DNA of 64,000 bases from Antarcticimicrobium luteum (GCF_004358185.1 NZ_SMUV01000072.1:186001-250000), one strand, 5' to 3'. Positions 44,515-54,252 are shown, counted from the first letter of the stretch. Program-made: numbers and translations. The notes: generated by a model not told the origin, from the letters alone.

Positions 44515-46761
44515 CTAGCCTGCGATCCGCGTGAGATCCGCCACCTGGCCGCAGGTGGTGCAGATCTGGTGCAGCAGGTTCAGCCGGTTGCGGCGCAGGG
44601 TTTCATTGTCTGTATTGACCTGCACCTCTTCGAAGAAGGCGTCGATCGGGCCGCGCAGCGCCGCCATGGCCGCCATCGCACCGGGGAAATCCTCGGCGGT
44701 GAGCGCGGGGGCGATCCGGGTCTGGGCGGCGTCCAGCGCCGCGAAGAGGGCGCGTTCGCTGTCGGTCTCGGCGAATTTCGGATCGGCGCCGAAGGAATAT
44801 TCCACCCCGTCGTTTTCCTCGGCCTGGGTGAGGATGTTGTTGGCGCGTTTGAAGCCCTGGATCAGGTTCTCGCCGTCCTCGGTCTCCAGCACGGCGCTGA
44901 GCGCCACGGCGCGCTTGACCAGCAGGTTCAGGTCGTCGTGCCCCGGCATGGCGATGCAGGCGTCGATCACGTCGTGGCGGATGCCCTGATCGCGCAGATA
45001 GACCTTGAGCCGGTCGTGCAGGAAGACCATCAGGTCGGTGGACAGATCCGGCACCAGACCGCCGATGGTGCGCAGCAGCGAGTGTTCGGAGGTGTCCACG
45101 TCCGGGTCGCCGGTGAGCCGGGCCAGCACGGCGCGGAAGGCGGCGCCGAAGACGCCATGTTCGGCGATCTCTTCGTTGATGTCGCGCAGCGCGGCGAGCT
45201 GGCTTTCATCGGCCTCGCGGTGGAGGTGGATCTTGTGGCGCAGGATCTGGGCGTCGATGTAGCGATCGAGCGGCAGCCGCAGGTCGTTGGCCAGCACCAG
45301 CCGGATCACACCCAGCGCGGCGCGGCGCAGCGCAAAGGGATCCTTGGAACCGGTTGGTTTTTCGTCGATGGCCCAGAAGCCGGTCAGCGTGTCGAGCTTG
45401 TCGGCCAGCGCCACGGTCACCGACAGCGGCGCGGTGGGCACGTCGTCCGACGGGCCGAGCGGCGAGTAATGTTCCTCGGCCACGGCGGCGATTTCGGGGC
45501 TGCGGCCGGCGGCGGCGATGTAGTAGCGGCCCATGACGCCCTGAAGTTCGGGGAATTCATAGACCATTTCCGACGACAGGTCGGCCTTGGCCAGCTCTGC
45601 GGCCTGTTTGGCGGCGGCGGTCGCCGCGCCCACGGCGGGGGCCAGGTCGCAGGCCAGCGCGGCGATGCGGCGGATCCGCTCGCCCTGGCTGCCGAGCCGG
45701 TTGTGGAAGGTCACGTTTTCCAGCGCGGCGGTCCAGGCGGTGACGTCCGTCTTCGCCACCCGCAGGTCGTTGTCCCAGAAGAACTTGGCGTCCGACAGCC
45801 GCGCCGCCAGCACCTTTTGATTGCCGGCGAGGATGGTCGCGCCATGATCGGCGGTCTCGCGGTTGGCGACGGTGACGAATTTCACGATGCGGCCGGTTTT
45901 CGGGTCGCGCACCGAGAAGAATTTCTGGTGTTCCTTCATCGAGGTCTGCAGCACCTCGGCCGGCAGGTCGAGGAAGGCCGCGCCGATCTCGCCCATCAGC
46001 ACCACCGGCCATTCGACCAGGCCCGCGACCTCGGCCAGCAGGCCATTGTCCTCGACCACCTCAAGCCCGGCGGCGAAGGCGCGGTTGCTGGCGTCGGCCC
46101 GGATATGCTCGGCGCGTTCCTCGGGCGAGAGGATCACATGGGCGCGTTTGAGCTTTGCCTCATAGTCGTCGAAGGAGGTGACGGCAAACCGGCCCGGCGC
46201 CATGAAGCGGTGGCCTTCGGTGCTGTTGCCCGCCTTGATGCCGTCGACCTCCATCGGCACCGCCTGGGCGCCGGCCTCGTCGGTGAGGATGCAAAGGATC
46301 GAGTGTAGCGGCCGCACCCAGCGCAGGCTGCCCGTCCCCCAGCGCATCGACTTGGGCCAGGGGAAGTTGCGGATCGTCGCCTCCAGCACCTCGGCGACGA
46401 TCCCGGCCGCCGGGCGACCGGGTTTCTCGATGGTGGCGAAATAGACCGCGCCCTTGGGGGTGTCGCGTTCCTCGAGCTGGTCGCGGGTGATCCCGGCGCC
46501 GCGCAGGAAACCCTCGATCGCCTTGTCGGGGGCGCCGACCTTGGGGCCCTTGCGCTCCTCGCGCAGGGTGGGCGATTCGGCCAGCAGCCCCTCGACGGCC
46601 AGCGCCAGCCGACGCGGGGTCGAGAAGGCGGTGGCGCCGCGGTAGGTGAGGCCGGCCTCGACCAGCCCGTCGGTCATCCGCTTTTTCAGATCCTCGGCGG
46701 CGCGGGCCTGCATGCGGGCCGGGATTTCCTCGGAAAACAGTTCGATCAGAAGGTCGGGCAT
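44515..46761 (-). CDS. glyS: Glycyl-tRNA synthetase beta subunit
   Basis: A 748-residue subunit of the alpha2-beta2 enzyme. LLIELFSEEIPARMQARAAEDL is the fixed N-terminus; STPRRLALAVEGL, PKSMRWG, RPLHSILCIL, EHQKFFSVRD and LADKLDTLTGFWAI are further family blocks, and the C-terminal DALR/anticodon part ends LNLLHQICTTCGQVADL. A GAGGA site precedes the ATG at 46761. It is the third gene after glyQ and the small membrane protein. Confidence 0.97.
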   Translation of the reverse strand: MPDLLIELFSEEIPARMQARAAEDLKKRMTDGLVEAGLTYRGATAFSTPRRLALAVEGLLAESPTLREERKGPKVGAPDKAIEGFLRGAGITRDQLEERDTPKGAVYFATIEKPGRPAAGIVAEVLEATIRNFPWPKSMRWGTGSLRWVRPLHSILCILTDEAGAQAVPMEVDGIKAGNSTEGHRFMAPGRFAVTSFDDYEAKLKRAHVILSPEERAEHIRADASNRAFAAGLEVVEDNGLLAEVAGLVEWPVVLMGEIGAAFLDLPAEVLQTSMKEHQKFFSVRDPKTGRIVKFVTVANRETADHGATILAGNQKVLAARLSDAKFFWDNDLRVAKTDVTAWTAALENVTFHNRLGSQGERIRRIAALACDLAPAVGAATAAAKQAAELAKADLSSEMVYEFPELQGVMGRYYIAAAGRSPEIAAVAEEHYSPLGPSDDVPTAPLSVTVALADKLDTLTGFWAIDEKPTGSKDPFALRRAALGVIRLVLANDLRLPLDRYIDAQILRHKIHLHREADESQLAALRDINEEIAEHGVFGAAFRAVLARLTGDPDVDTSEHSLLRTIGGLVPDLSTDLMVFLHDRLKVYLRDQGIRHDVIDACIAMPGHDDLNLLVKRAVALSAVLETEDGENLIQGFKRANNILTQAEENDGVEYSFGADPKFAETDSERALFAALDAAQTRIAPALTAEDFPGAMAAMAALRGPIDAFFEEVQVNTDNETLRRNRLNLLHQICTTCGQVADLTRIAG

Positions 46762-46846
46762 CTTGTGTCCTCGGAGCGGTTCGGGCGGCGGATGAGGCGC
46801 GGCCCGCGGGGTGTCGGCGAAAGGAGAAGGTCGGAGGCGGGCGCGG

Positions 46847-47380
46847 TCATGACCCGCCCCCCTCGGCGCGTGGCGGGCATTCCTCGCCCACCGGGGTGCC
46901 GTCATAGGCCTTGCGGCCGCAATCGTTCAGCTCTTCCCACGCCCAGCCCTGACCGCCCGGCGCGATGGCGACGACCCGGTCGACACCATAGGCGATGTTC
47001 TTGTGGGCGAGAAAGACGCGGATCTCTCCGGCCTCGATCCCCTGGCCGATGGCCTCGGCGTCGAAACAGTCGAACCAGCCGGGCGCGATGCGCGGCTCGC
47101 CGCCGGCAAGTTCGCTGTAAGTCCGCGCCAGGTCATCGGCGCTGAGCGAGGTTGTGAAGCAGGCGCGGTAGCGGATCGGCGAGCTGTCGGCGTCGATAGC
47201 CTGGAAATCGGAATAGGCGATGGGTTCAGGCTCGCCGCTGTCGACGGCGACCAGTTGCACATCCTGTCCCGGCGTCGGGGTGACCTGATAGTAGTAGCCG
47301 TAGACCTGCGCGTAATACACCACGGCGCCGAAAACCAGCGCGCTGGCGACGATCAGGGAGGCGAGGATTTTGCCGTTCAT
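46847..47380 (-). CDS. Small membrane-anchored protein between glyQ and glyS (DUF6446-like)
   Basis: A 177-residue protein with an N-terminal membrane segment (KILASLIVASALVFGAVVYY, about residues 4-23) and a periplasmic domain with several Cys (YRACFTTSL, WFDCFDAEAIG, ELNDCGRKAYDG, EECPPR). It lies between the two synthetase genes on the same strand, 25 bases after glyQ. I recall an uncharacterised Rhodobacterales family at this position (DUF6446), but function is unknown. The even Cys count suggests disulfides. Confidence 0.8.
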   Translation of the reverse strand: MNGKILASLIVASALVFGAVVYYAQVYGYYYQVTPTPGQDVQLVAVDSGEPEPIAYSDFQAIDADSSPIRYRACFTTSLSADDLARTYSELAGGEPRIAPGWFDCFDAEAIGQGIEAGEIRVFLAHKNIAYGVDRVVAIAPGGQGWAWEELNDCGRKAYDGTPVGEECPPRAEGGGS

Positions 47381-47405
47381 GGATGGATCTCCGCGCGGGC
47401 GTTGG

Positions 47406-48383
47406 TCACGCCGCCGCGCCCCCGGCTTCGGTCTGCACGAAGGCGTCGGCGCATTTCTTGGCCAGTGCCCGCACCCGGCCGATATAGGCCTGCCGCTCGG
47501 TGACCGAGATCACGCCGCGCGCGTCGAGCAGGTTGAACAGATGGCTGGCCTTGATGCACTGGTCATAGGCGGGATGCGCCATGATGATCTTCTTGCCGGT
47601 CTTGGGATCGTCCTGCGGGTGGGCCAGGATCGCCTCGCATTCGGCCTCGGCATCCTCGAAATGGCGCAGCAGCATCGCGGTCTCGGCGACGTCGAAGTTG
47701 AAGCGGGAGTATTCCTGCTCGGTCTGGCGGAAGACGTCGCCATAGCTCAGCGGGATCGGCGTCTGCGGATCGTTATAGGGCATGTCCATCACGTGATCGA
47801 TGCCGAGCACATACATCGCCAGCCGTTCCAGCCCATAGGTCAGCTCGCCCGACACCGGCTTGCAGTCATGGCCGCCGACCTGCTGAAAATAGGTGAACTG
47901 CGACACTTCCATGCCGTCGCACCAGACCTCCCATCCCAGGCCCCAGGCGCCCAGAGTGGGGCTTTCCCAGTCGTCCTCGACAAAGCGGATGTCGTGCAGG
48001 TCCATGTCGATGCCGATCGCCTCGAGCGAGCCCAGATAGAGCGCCTGAAGATCGGGCGGGCTGGGTTTGATCAGCACCTGGAACTGATAATAATGCTGGA
48101 GGCGATTGGGGTTCTCGCCATAGCGCCCGTCGGTGGGGCGGCGCGACGGCTGCACATAGGCCGCCGCCCAGGATTTGCCGCCCAGCGCGCGCAGGGTGGT
48201 GGCGGGATGAAAGGTGCCGGCGCCCACCTCCATGTCGTAGGGTTGCAGAACGGCGCAGCCCTGGGCCGCCCAATAGCCTTGCAGGCGCAGGATAATCTCC
48301 TGGAACGAGCGCGGCGGCGTCGGTTTTCCGGTCGGCGTTCCGGCGGTCGTTTCGGCCGGCGTTTTGGTCGTGGCTTCGGTCAT
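47406..48383 (-). CDS. glyQ: Glycyl-tRNA synthetase alpha subunit
   Basis: A 325-residue catalytic subunit. After a variable Thr/Pro/Lys-rich N-terminus of about 25 residues come [62 protein letters not shown] and [13 protein letters not shown], which form the class II active site. [19 protein letters not shown] is in the second half. It is the first gene of the glyQ-membrane protein-glyS operon. Confidence 0.97.
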   Translation of the reverse strand: MTEATTKTPAETTAGTPTGKPTPPRSFQEIILRLQGYWAAQGCAVLQPYDMEVGAGTFHPATTLRALGGKSWAAAYVQPSRRPTDGRYGENPNRLQHYYQFQVLIKPSPPDLQALYLGSLEAIGIDMDLHDIRFVEDDWESPTLGAWGLGWEVWCDGMEVSQFTYFQQVGGHDCKPVSGELTYGLERLAMYVLGIDHVMDMPYNDPQTPIPLSYGDVFRQTEQEYSRFNFDVAETAMLLRHFEDAEAECEAILAHPQDDPKTGKKIIMAHPAYDQCIKASHLFNLLDARGVISVTERQAYIGRVRALAKKCADAFVQTEAGGAAA

Positions 48384-48550
48384 CTGGCCGCTCTTTCCTG
48401 AACCTTTGGAGGCGCGCCTTTCCTATGCCCCCTACGGGCAAGGGTCAACGCGCAACAGGGGGAATTCGGCGCGTTTTAAGCCATGGCCAACAGGCCGGTT
48501 TCCTGATTATCTGCGGGGATATTTGTGTTTGCCACAGCAAGAGAGCGATA

Positions 48551-50293
48551 ATGCACAGACTGTTTGCCGCGTTCCTCATTTCAATCGTCGGCCTGTTGCG
48601 CCCCGCACTGGCGCAGGAGGCCGCCTGGGTCCAGATCGAGGCCCATCCCAGCCTGATCACCGCGCGCGAACGCGCCAGCGCCTTTGCCGGCAACCTGGCC
48701 GATGTGAACGGGTTCGCTCTGGGCGGCGGCTGGTACGGCATCGCGCTGGGCCCCTATACCCGCCCGGACGCCGAGCGAGTGCTCCGGATCTACCGGCTGC
48801 AGGGACAGATCCCGCAGGACGCCTATGTGGTGGGGTCGGAGAATTTCGGCCAGCAGTTCTGGCCGGTGGGCGACAACGTTCTGAACGATGGCGCGGCGCC
48901 GGCGCAACCGGCCCAGGCCCAGGCCGAGACGGTGCAGGCGACAGCGCCCGCCCCCGAGCCGATGCCGGCGGACGAGACCCCGGCGCAGGCGCGGCGCAGC
49001 GAGCAGGCGCTGGACGCCGGTGCCCGCCGGGCGCTGCAGGTGGCGCTGAAGGCCGCCGGTTTCTATGCCTCGACGATCGACGGCGCCTTTGGCCGCGGCA
49101 CCCGGGCGGCGATGTCGGACTGGCAGGCCGCGCGCGGCTATGAGCCCACCGGCGTTCTGACCACCCGCCAGCGCCAGGCGCTGATGGACGAATACAACGC
49201 GCCGCTGATCAGTGTCGGCATGCGCGACCGGACCGACAGCCGCGCCGGGATCGCCATGCAGATGCCGATGGGGGCGGTGGCCTTTTCGCGCTATGAATCG
49301 CCCTTTGCCCATTACGACGCCACCGGCGATCTGGATGTGCGGGTGCTGCTGATCAGCCAGCCGGGCGATCAGGCGACGCTCTATGGCCTTTACGACATCA
49401 TGCAGACGCTGGAGATCGTACCGCTGGAGGGGCCGCGGTCGCGCGACGGCAACAGCTTTACCCTGGAGGGGCGCGGCAGGGGCATCGTATCGCATACCGA
49501 GGCGACGCTGAAAGGCGGCGAGATCAAGGGCTTTACCCTGATCTGGCCGGCTGGCGACGAGGACCGCCGCCGCCGCGTGCTGACCGAAATGCAGGCCAGT
49601 TTCCAGCGGCTCGAAGGGGTTCTGGACCCTGCCGCAGGGGCCGATGCGCCGCAGAATGTCGACCTGATCTCGGGTCTGACGGTGCGCAAGCCGAAGCGGT
49701 CGCGCTCGGGCTTTTACATCGATGCGGCCGGCATGGTGCTGACCACGGCGGAGGCGGTCGAGGGCTGTACGCGGATCACGCTGGACCATGACTATCCGGC
49801 GCAGGTGGCGGCGCTGGACGCCGATCGCGGGCTGGCGGTGCTGCGCCCGGAGGTGCCGCTGGCGCCGATGACGGTGGCCCGCCTGCGCGCAGGCGAGCCG
49901 CGGCTGCAATCGGATGTCGCGGTCTCGGGCTATTCCTATGGAGGTGTGCTGGGCGCGCCGACGCTGACCTTTGGCGCGGTGGCCGACCTCAAGGGGCTGG
50001 GCGGCGAGCCGGAGCTGACGCGACTGGCGCTGGCGCCGCTGCCGGGCGATGCCGGCGGGCCGGTGCTGGACACCGCAGGCGGGGTCATCGGCCTGCTGCT
50101 GCCGCGGGGCAAGGGCGGACAGCGGCTGCCCGAGGATGTGAGCTTTGCCGCCGATACCGGTTCGATCCGCGCCATGCTGGGCGCCGCCGGAGTGCAGATC
50201 GACGAGGAGATCGCAAGCGGCGCGCCGCTGCCGCCGGACGATCTGAGCAAGCTGGCGCTGGGCATGACCGTGCTGGTGGGCTGCTGGGACTGA
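48551..50293 (+). CDS. Exported SPOR-like/peptidoglycan-binding protein with inactive trypsin-like domain
   Basis: A 580-residue protein with a signal peptide (cleavage after LAQ, about residue 21). Residues 24-100 are SPOR-like (WVQIEAHPSL...GWYGIALGPYTR), followed by a Pro/Ala linker and a peptidoglycan-binding repeat (about 157-215; ALKAAGFYASTIDGAFGRGTRAAM). The C-terminal trypsin-type domain lacks the triad: TTAEAVEGC has Glu401 for His, DRGLAVL has Gly427 for Asp and GDAGGP has Ala501 for Ser. A structural cell-envelope role is likely. Confidence 0.85.
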   Translation: MHRLFAAFLISIVGLLRPALAQEAAWVQIEAHPSLITARERASAFAGNLADVNGFALGGGWYGIALGPYTRPDAERVLRIYRLQGQIPQDAYVVGSENFGQQFWPVGDNVLNDGAAPAQPAQAQAETVQATAPAPEPMPADETPAQARRSEQALDAGARRALQVALKAAGFYASTIDGAFGRGTRAAMSDWQAARGYEPTGVLTTRQRQALMDEYNAPLISVGMRDRTDSRAGIAMQMPMGAVAFSRYESPFAHYDATGDLDVRVLLISQPGDQATLYGLYDIMQTLEIVPLEGPRSRDGNSFTLEGRGRGIVSHTEATLKGGEIKGFTLIWPAGDEDRRRRVLTEMQASFQRLEGVLDPAAGADAPQNVDLISGLTVRKPKRSRSGFYIDAAGMVLTTAEAVEGCTRITLDHDYPAQVAALDADRGLAVLRPEVPLAPMTVARLRAGEPRLQSDVAVSGYSYGGVLGAPTLTFGAVADLKGLGGEPELTRLALAPLPGDAGGPVLDTAGGVIGLLLPRGKGGQRLPEDVSFAADTGSIRAMLGAAGVQIDEEIASGAPLPPDDLSKLALGMTVLVGCWD

Positions 50294-50314
50294 TCCCGGC
50301 GGGGTAAGGAACAG

Positions 50315-50352
50315 GCGCCCGGGCCGTTGCGCGACGGCCCGGGCGTTTTTTT
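50315..50352 (+). terminator. Rho-independent terminator after the pseudo-protease gene
   Basis: CGCCCGGGCCGT pairs with ACGGCCCGGGCG around TGCGCG, followed by seven T. It starts 22 bases after the stop codon. Confidence 0.92.
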
Positions 50353-50521
50353 GTCGGCGCGCGCCCTGCCCGGTCTTTATTCCGGCCCGGTCTGTTTCCG
50401 GCCGGTCTTTTTCCGGCGGCACGTATCCGGGGGGAGCCCGCCGCCCGGGCGGCGGCGTCAGTGCCCCCTTTCCCCCGCCCGGCAAGCTGTTAGATTGGCC
50501 GCGGTTATCGAAGGGAAATCA

Positions 50522-50983
50522 ATGCCCCGCTACGAATACAAGGTGGTTCCCGCCCCAGCCAAGGGCCGCAAGGCCAAGGGCGTGAAGAGCCCCGAGGCGC
50601 GCTTTGCGCTATCGGTGGAGAGCGTCCTGAACGAGATGGGCGCGCAGGGCTGGGAATATCTGCGCGCCGAACTGCTGCCCAGCGACGAGCGCAGCGGGCT
50701 GACCGGCACCGCCGTGCACTGGCGCAACGTGCTGGTATTCCGCCGCCCGAGCGAGGGTGCGGTCGAGGCGTTCCAGCCGCGTCTGATGGCGGTGCCCGAT
50801 CCCGCCGCGCCGGGTACGCCGCCCGCCCCCGGGGCGCCGGCGATCTGGCCGGTCGATTCGGCCGAGCCGCCGCTGCATGACGCGGCAGAGGCGCAGGAGG
50901 CCGAGGACGCCGGTGTCGAGGATACCGAAGATGACGCCGAGGACGACGGGACCGGCGGGGACGGCGGCAAGAGCGGAGCCTGA
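50522..50983 (+). CDS. DUF4177 domain protein with acidic tail
   Basis: A 153-residue protein. MPRYEYKVVPAP opens the DUF4177 domain, with LNEMGAQGWEYLRAELLP and HWRNVLVFRR as its other typical strands (residues 1-76). The rest is low-complexity: Pro/Ala-rich, then a strongly acidic C-terminus of Glu, Asp and Gly. The start is at the ATG that begins the domain. Function is unknown. Confidence 0.8.
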   Translation: MPRYEYKVVPAPAKGRKAKGVKSPEARFALSVESVLNEMGAQGWEYLRAELLPSDERSGLTGTAVHWRNVLVFRRPSEGAVEAFQPRLMAVPDPAAPGTPPAPGAPAIWPVDSAEPPLHDAAEAQEAEDAGVEDTEDDAEDDGTGGDGGKSGA

Positions 50984-51056
50984 GGCGCCGGCGGCCCCGC
51001 CTGAGACCCCGGCCCTGACGGCACGCCCTGCCTGACCGGGCCCGCCGCGCCGGGTT

Positions 51057-51314
51057 CTAGCCGTCGATGTCCAGCGCCAGCGCGTGAATGCGCCCGACCA
51101 GATCGGCGCCCAGTGCCGCATGCACCGCGCGGTGGCGTTGCAGCCGGCTTTGCCCCGCGAATCCCGGCGCGCGGATGCGCACGCGGAAATGGCTTTCCCC
51201 GCCGTCGCGATACCCCGCATGGCCGCGATGGTCCTCGCTTTCGTCGATCACCTCCAGGGCGTCGGGGGCAAAGGCCGCCCGAAGCCGGGTTTCAATTTCG
51301 TCGCTTACACCCAT
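51057..51314 (-). CDS. bolA: BolA family protein
   Basis: An 85-residue protein. EIETRLRAAFAPDALEVIDESEDH, SHFRVRI and LQRHRAVHAALGADLVGRIHALALDI are the BolA fold (class II KH-like) signature, with the His used for shared Fe-S ligation with monothiol glutaredoxins. It converges with no gene and is divergent from the J-domain gene. BolA proteins act in iron-sulfur cluster handling. Confidence 0.93.
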   Translation of the reverse strand: MGVSDEIETRLRAAFAPDALEVIDESEDHRGHAGYRDGGESHFRVRIRAPGFAGQSRLQRHRAVHAALGADLVGRIHALALDIDG

Positions 51315-51422
51315 ATTCTGCTCATTCGGCAAAAAAAACGCCGCCCCCTCTTCTATCTGCCGCCACTTAGATTAAACTCTGGCGTCCGAGTCCAGAACGC
51401 CCCCTCGAAAAGGAGCAGCGCG

Positions 51423-52049
51423 ATGTCAAAACCGGATCCGTTCGGCTTCGATATGTCGGTATCATCCGCCAAGAAACGCAACCCCCGCGGGCGGCGCAGC
51501 ATGTCGGGGGCGTCGGAAACCTCGACCCGGGTCTGCGACCACGACGGCTGCCGGGAAGCCGGCAAGTTCCGTGCGCCGAGGGCGCCGGATGTGCTGGACG
51601 ACTATCTGTGGTTCTGCCAGCAGCACGTGCGCGAATATAACCAGAAGTGGAATTTTTTCGAGGGCACCACCGAGGCGGAACTGAACGCGCAGCAGAGCAA
51701 GGACAAGGTGTGGGAACGCGCCACCCGGCCCCTGGGCGATCCCGAGGCGCGGGCCTGGGCGCGGCTGGGAATCGAGGATCCGCATCAGGTGCTGGGCCAG
51801 AACGCCACCAAGAATCCCGGCCGGGGCGGCAGCGTCGGCCGCCGCCTGCCGCCGACCGAGCGCCGCGCCATCGAGATCCTGGAAGCCAAGGACAGCTGGA
51901 CCAAGACCGAGGTGCGCCGCGCCTACAAGAAGCTGATCAAGGTGCTGCACCCGGACATGAATGGCGGCGACCGCAGCCAGGAGGAACAGCTGCAAGAGGT
52001 GGTCTGGGCCTGGGACCAGATCAGGGAAAGCCGCAACTTCAAGGATTGA
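51423..52049 (+). CDS. J-domain protein with N-terminal Cys/His motif
   Basis: A 208-residue protein. The last 60 residues are a J domain (WTKTEVRRAYKKLIKVLHPDMNGGD) with the HPD motif that stimulates DnaK. The N-terminal half has CDHDGCREAGKFRAPRAPD and WFCQQHVREYNQKWNFFEG, a possible zinc site formed by three Cys and His. This DnaJ-like type precedes cobS in many Rhodobacterales and rhizobia. An AAAAGGAG site lies before the ATG. Confidence 0.9.
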   Translation: MSKPDPFGFDMSVSSAKKRNPRGRRSMSGASETSTRVCDHDGCREAGKFRAPRAPDVLDDYLWFCQQHVREYNQKWNFFEGTTEAELNAQQSKDKVWERATRPLGDPEARAWARLGIEDPHQVLGQNATKNPGRGGSVGRRLPPTERRAIEILEAKDSWTKTEVRRAYKKLIKVLHPDMNGGDRSQEEQLQEVVWAWDQIRESRNFKD

Positions 52050-52146
52050 GGCACAACCGCCAGGCGGGCCGGCGCGTCGAACGGCATGCCGAACCCGGCC
52101 CCGGGTCGCGCCTGCCGGTTTTGTGTGCGAAACGGTTTTTCATGCG

Positions 52147-52176
52147 AAACGGCGGCCCATATCCGGGCCGCCGTTT
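52147..52176. terminator. Bidirectional terminator between the J-domain and fasciclin genes
   Basis: AAACGGCGGCCC and GGGCCGCCGTTT form a perfect 12-base stem with a 6-base loop. The arms begin with A and end with T in both directions, as expected between convergent genes. It is followed by a short tandem repeat. Confidence 0.75.
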
Positions 52177-52205
52177 GCCGTTTTGCCGTTTGCCGTTTGC
52201 CGTTT
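52170..52205. repeat. Short tandem repeat of GCCGTTT
   Basis: Five consecutive GCCGTTT units (the second has one extra T) extend from the terminator arm to three bases before the fasciclin stop codon. It looks like slipped-strand growth of the terminator arm. Confidence 0.7.
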
Positions 52206-52208
52206 CGG

Positions 52209-52778
52209 TCACATCGCCGGCAGCAGCACGGTGTCGATCACGTGGATCACCCCGTTCGACTGTTTGACATCCGCGATGGTGACACTGGCGGTGCGGCCGC
52301 GCTCGTCCTTCAGCGCGATCGTGTCCCCTGCCAGGCTGGCCTGGAGGGTGCAACCGCCCACGGTCTGCACCGGGTGGGTGCCGCCGTCATCCGCGATCAT
52401 GCCGGCGAGCGCTGCCGACATCGCCTCGGTCGCGACCACGTGGCAGGTCAGAACCTGTTGCAGCGCCGCCTTGTTCGCGGGCTTCAGCAGATCCTCGACG
52501 GTGCCCTTTTGCAGCATGTCGAAGGCGGCGTTGGTGGGGGCAAAGACAGTGAACGGCCCCGCGCCCGACAGCGTTTCGACCAGATCCGCGGCGGTGACGG
52601 CGGCGACCAGCGTGGTGTGATCGGCCGAGTTCACGGCGTTCTCCACGATGGTCTTGTCCGCGAACATGGCGGCGCCGCCGACCATCGGGTTGCCGCTTTG
52701 GGAATGGCTGCCGGCAAAGGCGAGCGTGGCGCAGAAGCTGGCGGCGATGGTGGTGGCGGTCAGGGTCTTGGTGAACAT
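52209..52778 (-). CDS. Fasciclin (FAS1) domain exported protein
   Basis: A 189-residue protein with a signal peptide (MFTKTLTATTIAASFCATLAF, cleaved near AFA). The FAS1 domain covers the rest: TLVAAVTAADLVETLSGAGPFTVFAPTNAAFDML, then LLKPANKAALQQVLTCHVV and the C-terminal NGVIHVIDTVLLP. Such secreted proteins mediate adhesion or PHA-related functions. Two Cys (in LTCHVV and GGCTLQ) may pair. GAGGA precedes the ATG. Confidence 0.93.
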   Translation of the reverse strand: MFTKTLTATTIAASFCATLAFAGSHSQSGNPMVGGAAMFADKTIVENAVNSADHTTLVAAVTAADLVETLSGAGPFTVFAPTNAAFDMLQKGTVEDLLKPANKAALQQVLTCHVVATEAMSAALAGMIADDGGTHPVQTVGGCTLQASLAGDTIALKDERGRTASVTIADVKQSNGVIHVIDTVLLPAM

Positions 52779-53065
52779 TCGGGATTCCTCCGTTTCAGGT
52801 TGCGCGCGGCGCCCGCATCGGGGCCGCGTCACCCATGGGTACGGAGGCAGGCGGGGGTAAAGTTCACATCCGGCGATCACAATTGAATCACGGTGGCGTG
52901 AGAGGGCCCGTGGCCCCGGCGCGCGGAAGGCCGGACCGCAACCGCACACGAAATGTCCGCGCGGCGCCGTGACGCGGGGTTTTCGGGGGAGGAGCCTTCC
53001 CCTTGCCTCTGCCCGCGATATGTTGCACCAGAGTGCGGAACACCAGAGGGATCAAGGACTGGCAG

Positions 53066-54052
53066 ATGGCTGACGGCGCGACGGAGTACAACGCAAAGCC
53101 CACCGAAACCGTTTCGGTGCGCGATGTGTTCGGCATTGACACGGACATGACGGTGAAGGGCTTTGCCGAGCCGACCGACCGGGTGCCCGAGATCGACCAT
53201 ACCTATAAATTCGATCCCGATACCACGCTGGCGATCCTGGCGGGGTTTTCCCATAACCGCCGGGTGATGATCCAGGGCTATCACGGCACCGGTAAATCGA
53301 CCCATATCGAGCAGGTCGCCGCAAGGCTGAACTGGCCCGCCGTGCGGGTCAACCTGGACAGCCATATCAGCCGCATCGACCTGATCGGCAAGGACGCGAT
53401 CAAGCTGCGCGACGGCAAGCAGGTGACCGAGTTCCACGAGGGCATCCTGCCTTGGGCGCTGCGCAACCCGGTCGCCATCGTGTTCGACGAATACGATGCG
53501 GGGCGGGCGGATGTGATGTTCGTGATCCAGCGGGTGCTGGAGCATGACGGCAAGCTGACGCTGTTGGACCAGAACGAGATCATCACCCCGCATCCCTATT
53601 TCCGACTGTTCGCCACCGCCAACACGGTCGGCCTTGGCGACACCACCGGGCTTTATCACGGGGTGCAGCAGATCAACCAGGCGCAGATGGACCGCTGGTC
53701 GCTGGTGGCGACGCTGAACTATCTCAGCCATGATGCGGAAACCGCGATCGTTCTGGGCAAGGCGCCGCATTTCAACACCGAGAAGGGCCGCAAGATCGTC
53801 AGCCAGATGGTGACGGTGGCCGATCTGACCCGGACCGCCTTCATGAACGGCGATCTCAGCACGGTGATGAGCCCGCGGACGGTGATCAACTGGGCCTGGA
53901 ACGCGGAAATCTTCCGCGACGTGGGCTATGCCTTCCGGCTGACCTTCCTCAACAAATGCGACGAGCTGGAGCGGCAGACGGTGGCCGAGTTCTATCAGCG
54001 CTGTTTCGACGAGGAACTGCCCGAAAGCGCGGCGAGCACCGCGCTGGGGTAA
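53066..54052 (+). CDS. cobS: Cobaltochelatase subunit CobS
   Basis: A 328-residue AAA+ protein of the aerobic cobalamin pathway. With CobT and CobN it inserts cobalt into hydrogenobyrinic acid a,c-diamide. Walker A is [18 protein letters not shown], Walker B is [13 protein letters not shown], and [19 protein letters not shown] is the sensor region. Length equals that of characterised CobS. AAGGA lies before the ATG at 53066. A terminator follows, and two other genes stand between it and cobT. Confidence 0.97.
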   Translation: MADGATEYNAKPTETVSVRDVFGIDTDMTVKGFAEPTDRVPEIDHTYKFDPDTTLAILAGFSHNRRVMIQGYHGTGKSTHIEQVAARLNWPAVRVNLDSHISRIDLIGKDAIKLRDGKQVTEFHEGILPWALRNPVAIVFDEYDAGRADVMFVIQRVLEHDGKLTLLDQNEIITPHPYFRLFATANTVGLGDTTGLYHGVQQINQAQMDRWSLVATLNYLSHDAETAIVLGKAPHFNTEKGRKIVSQMVTVADLTRTAFMNGDLSTVMSPRTVINWAWNAEIFRDVGYAFRLTFLNKCDELERQTVAEFYQRCFDEELPESAASTALG

Positions 54053-54099
54053 GCCCGGAGGGGTCAAGGCCCCGATACACCGACCGATGCAAAGATCAG

Positions 54100-54131
54100 G
54101 GGCGCGGGCCGGAGGTGGCCGGCGCCCTTTT
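54100..54131 (+). terminator. Rho-independent terminator of cobS
   Basis: GGGCGCGGGCC pairs with GGCCGGCGCCC (one mismatch) around GGAGGT and is followed by TTTT. It lies 47 bases after the cobS stop and suggests cobT is not transcribed from the cobS promoter by default. Confidence 0.75.
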
Positions 54132-54252
54132 CGTTTTTGCCGGGCCACACTCTCGTTGCGCCCGTGGCACCGACCAGATCTCTGAGCGCAAGGATGGGCA
54201 GGGGCGGTCCGCGAAATACATTCCACACACGGAGCCATAGGGCAGCGCCCGG

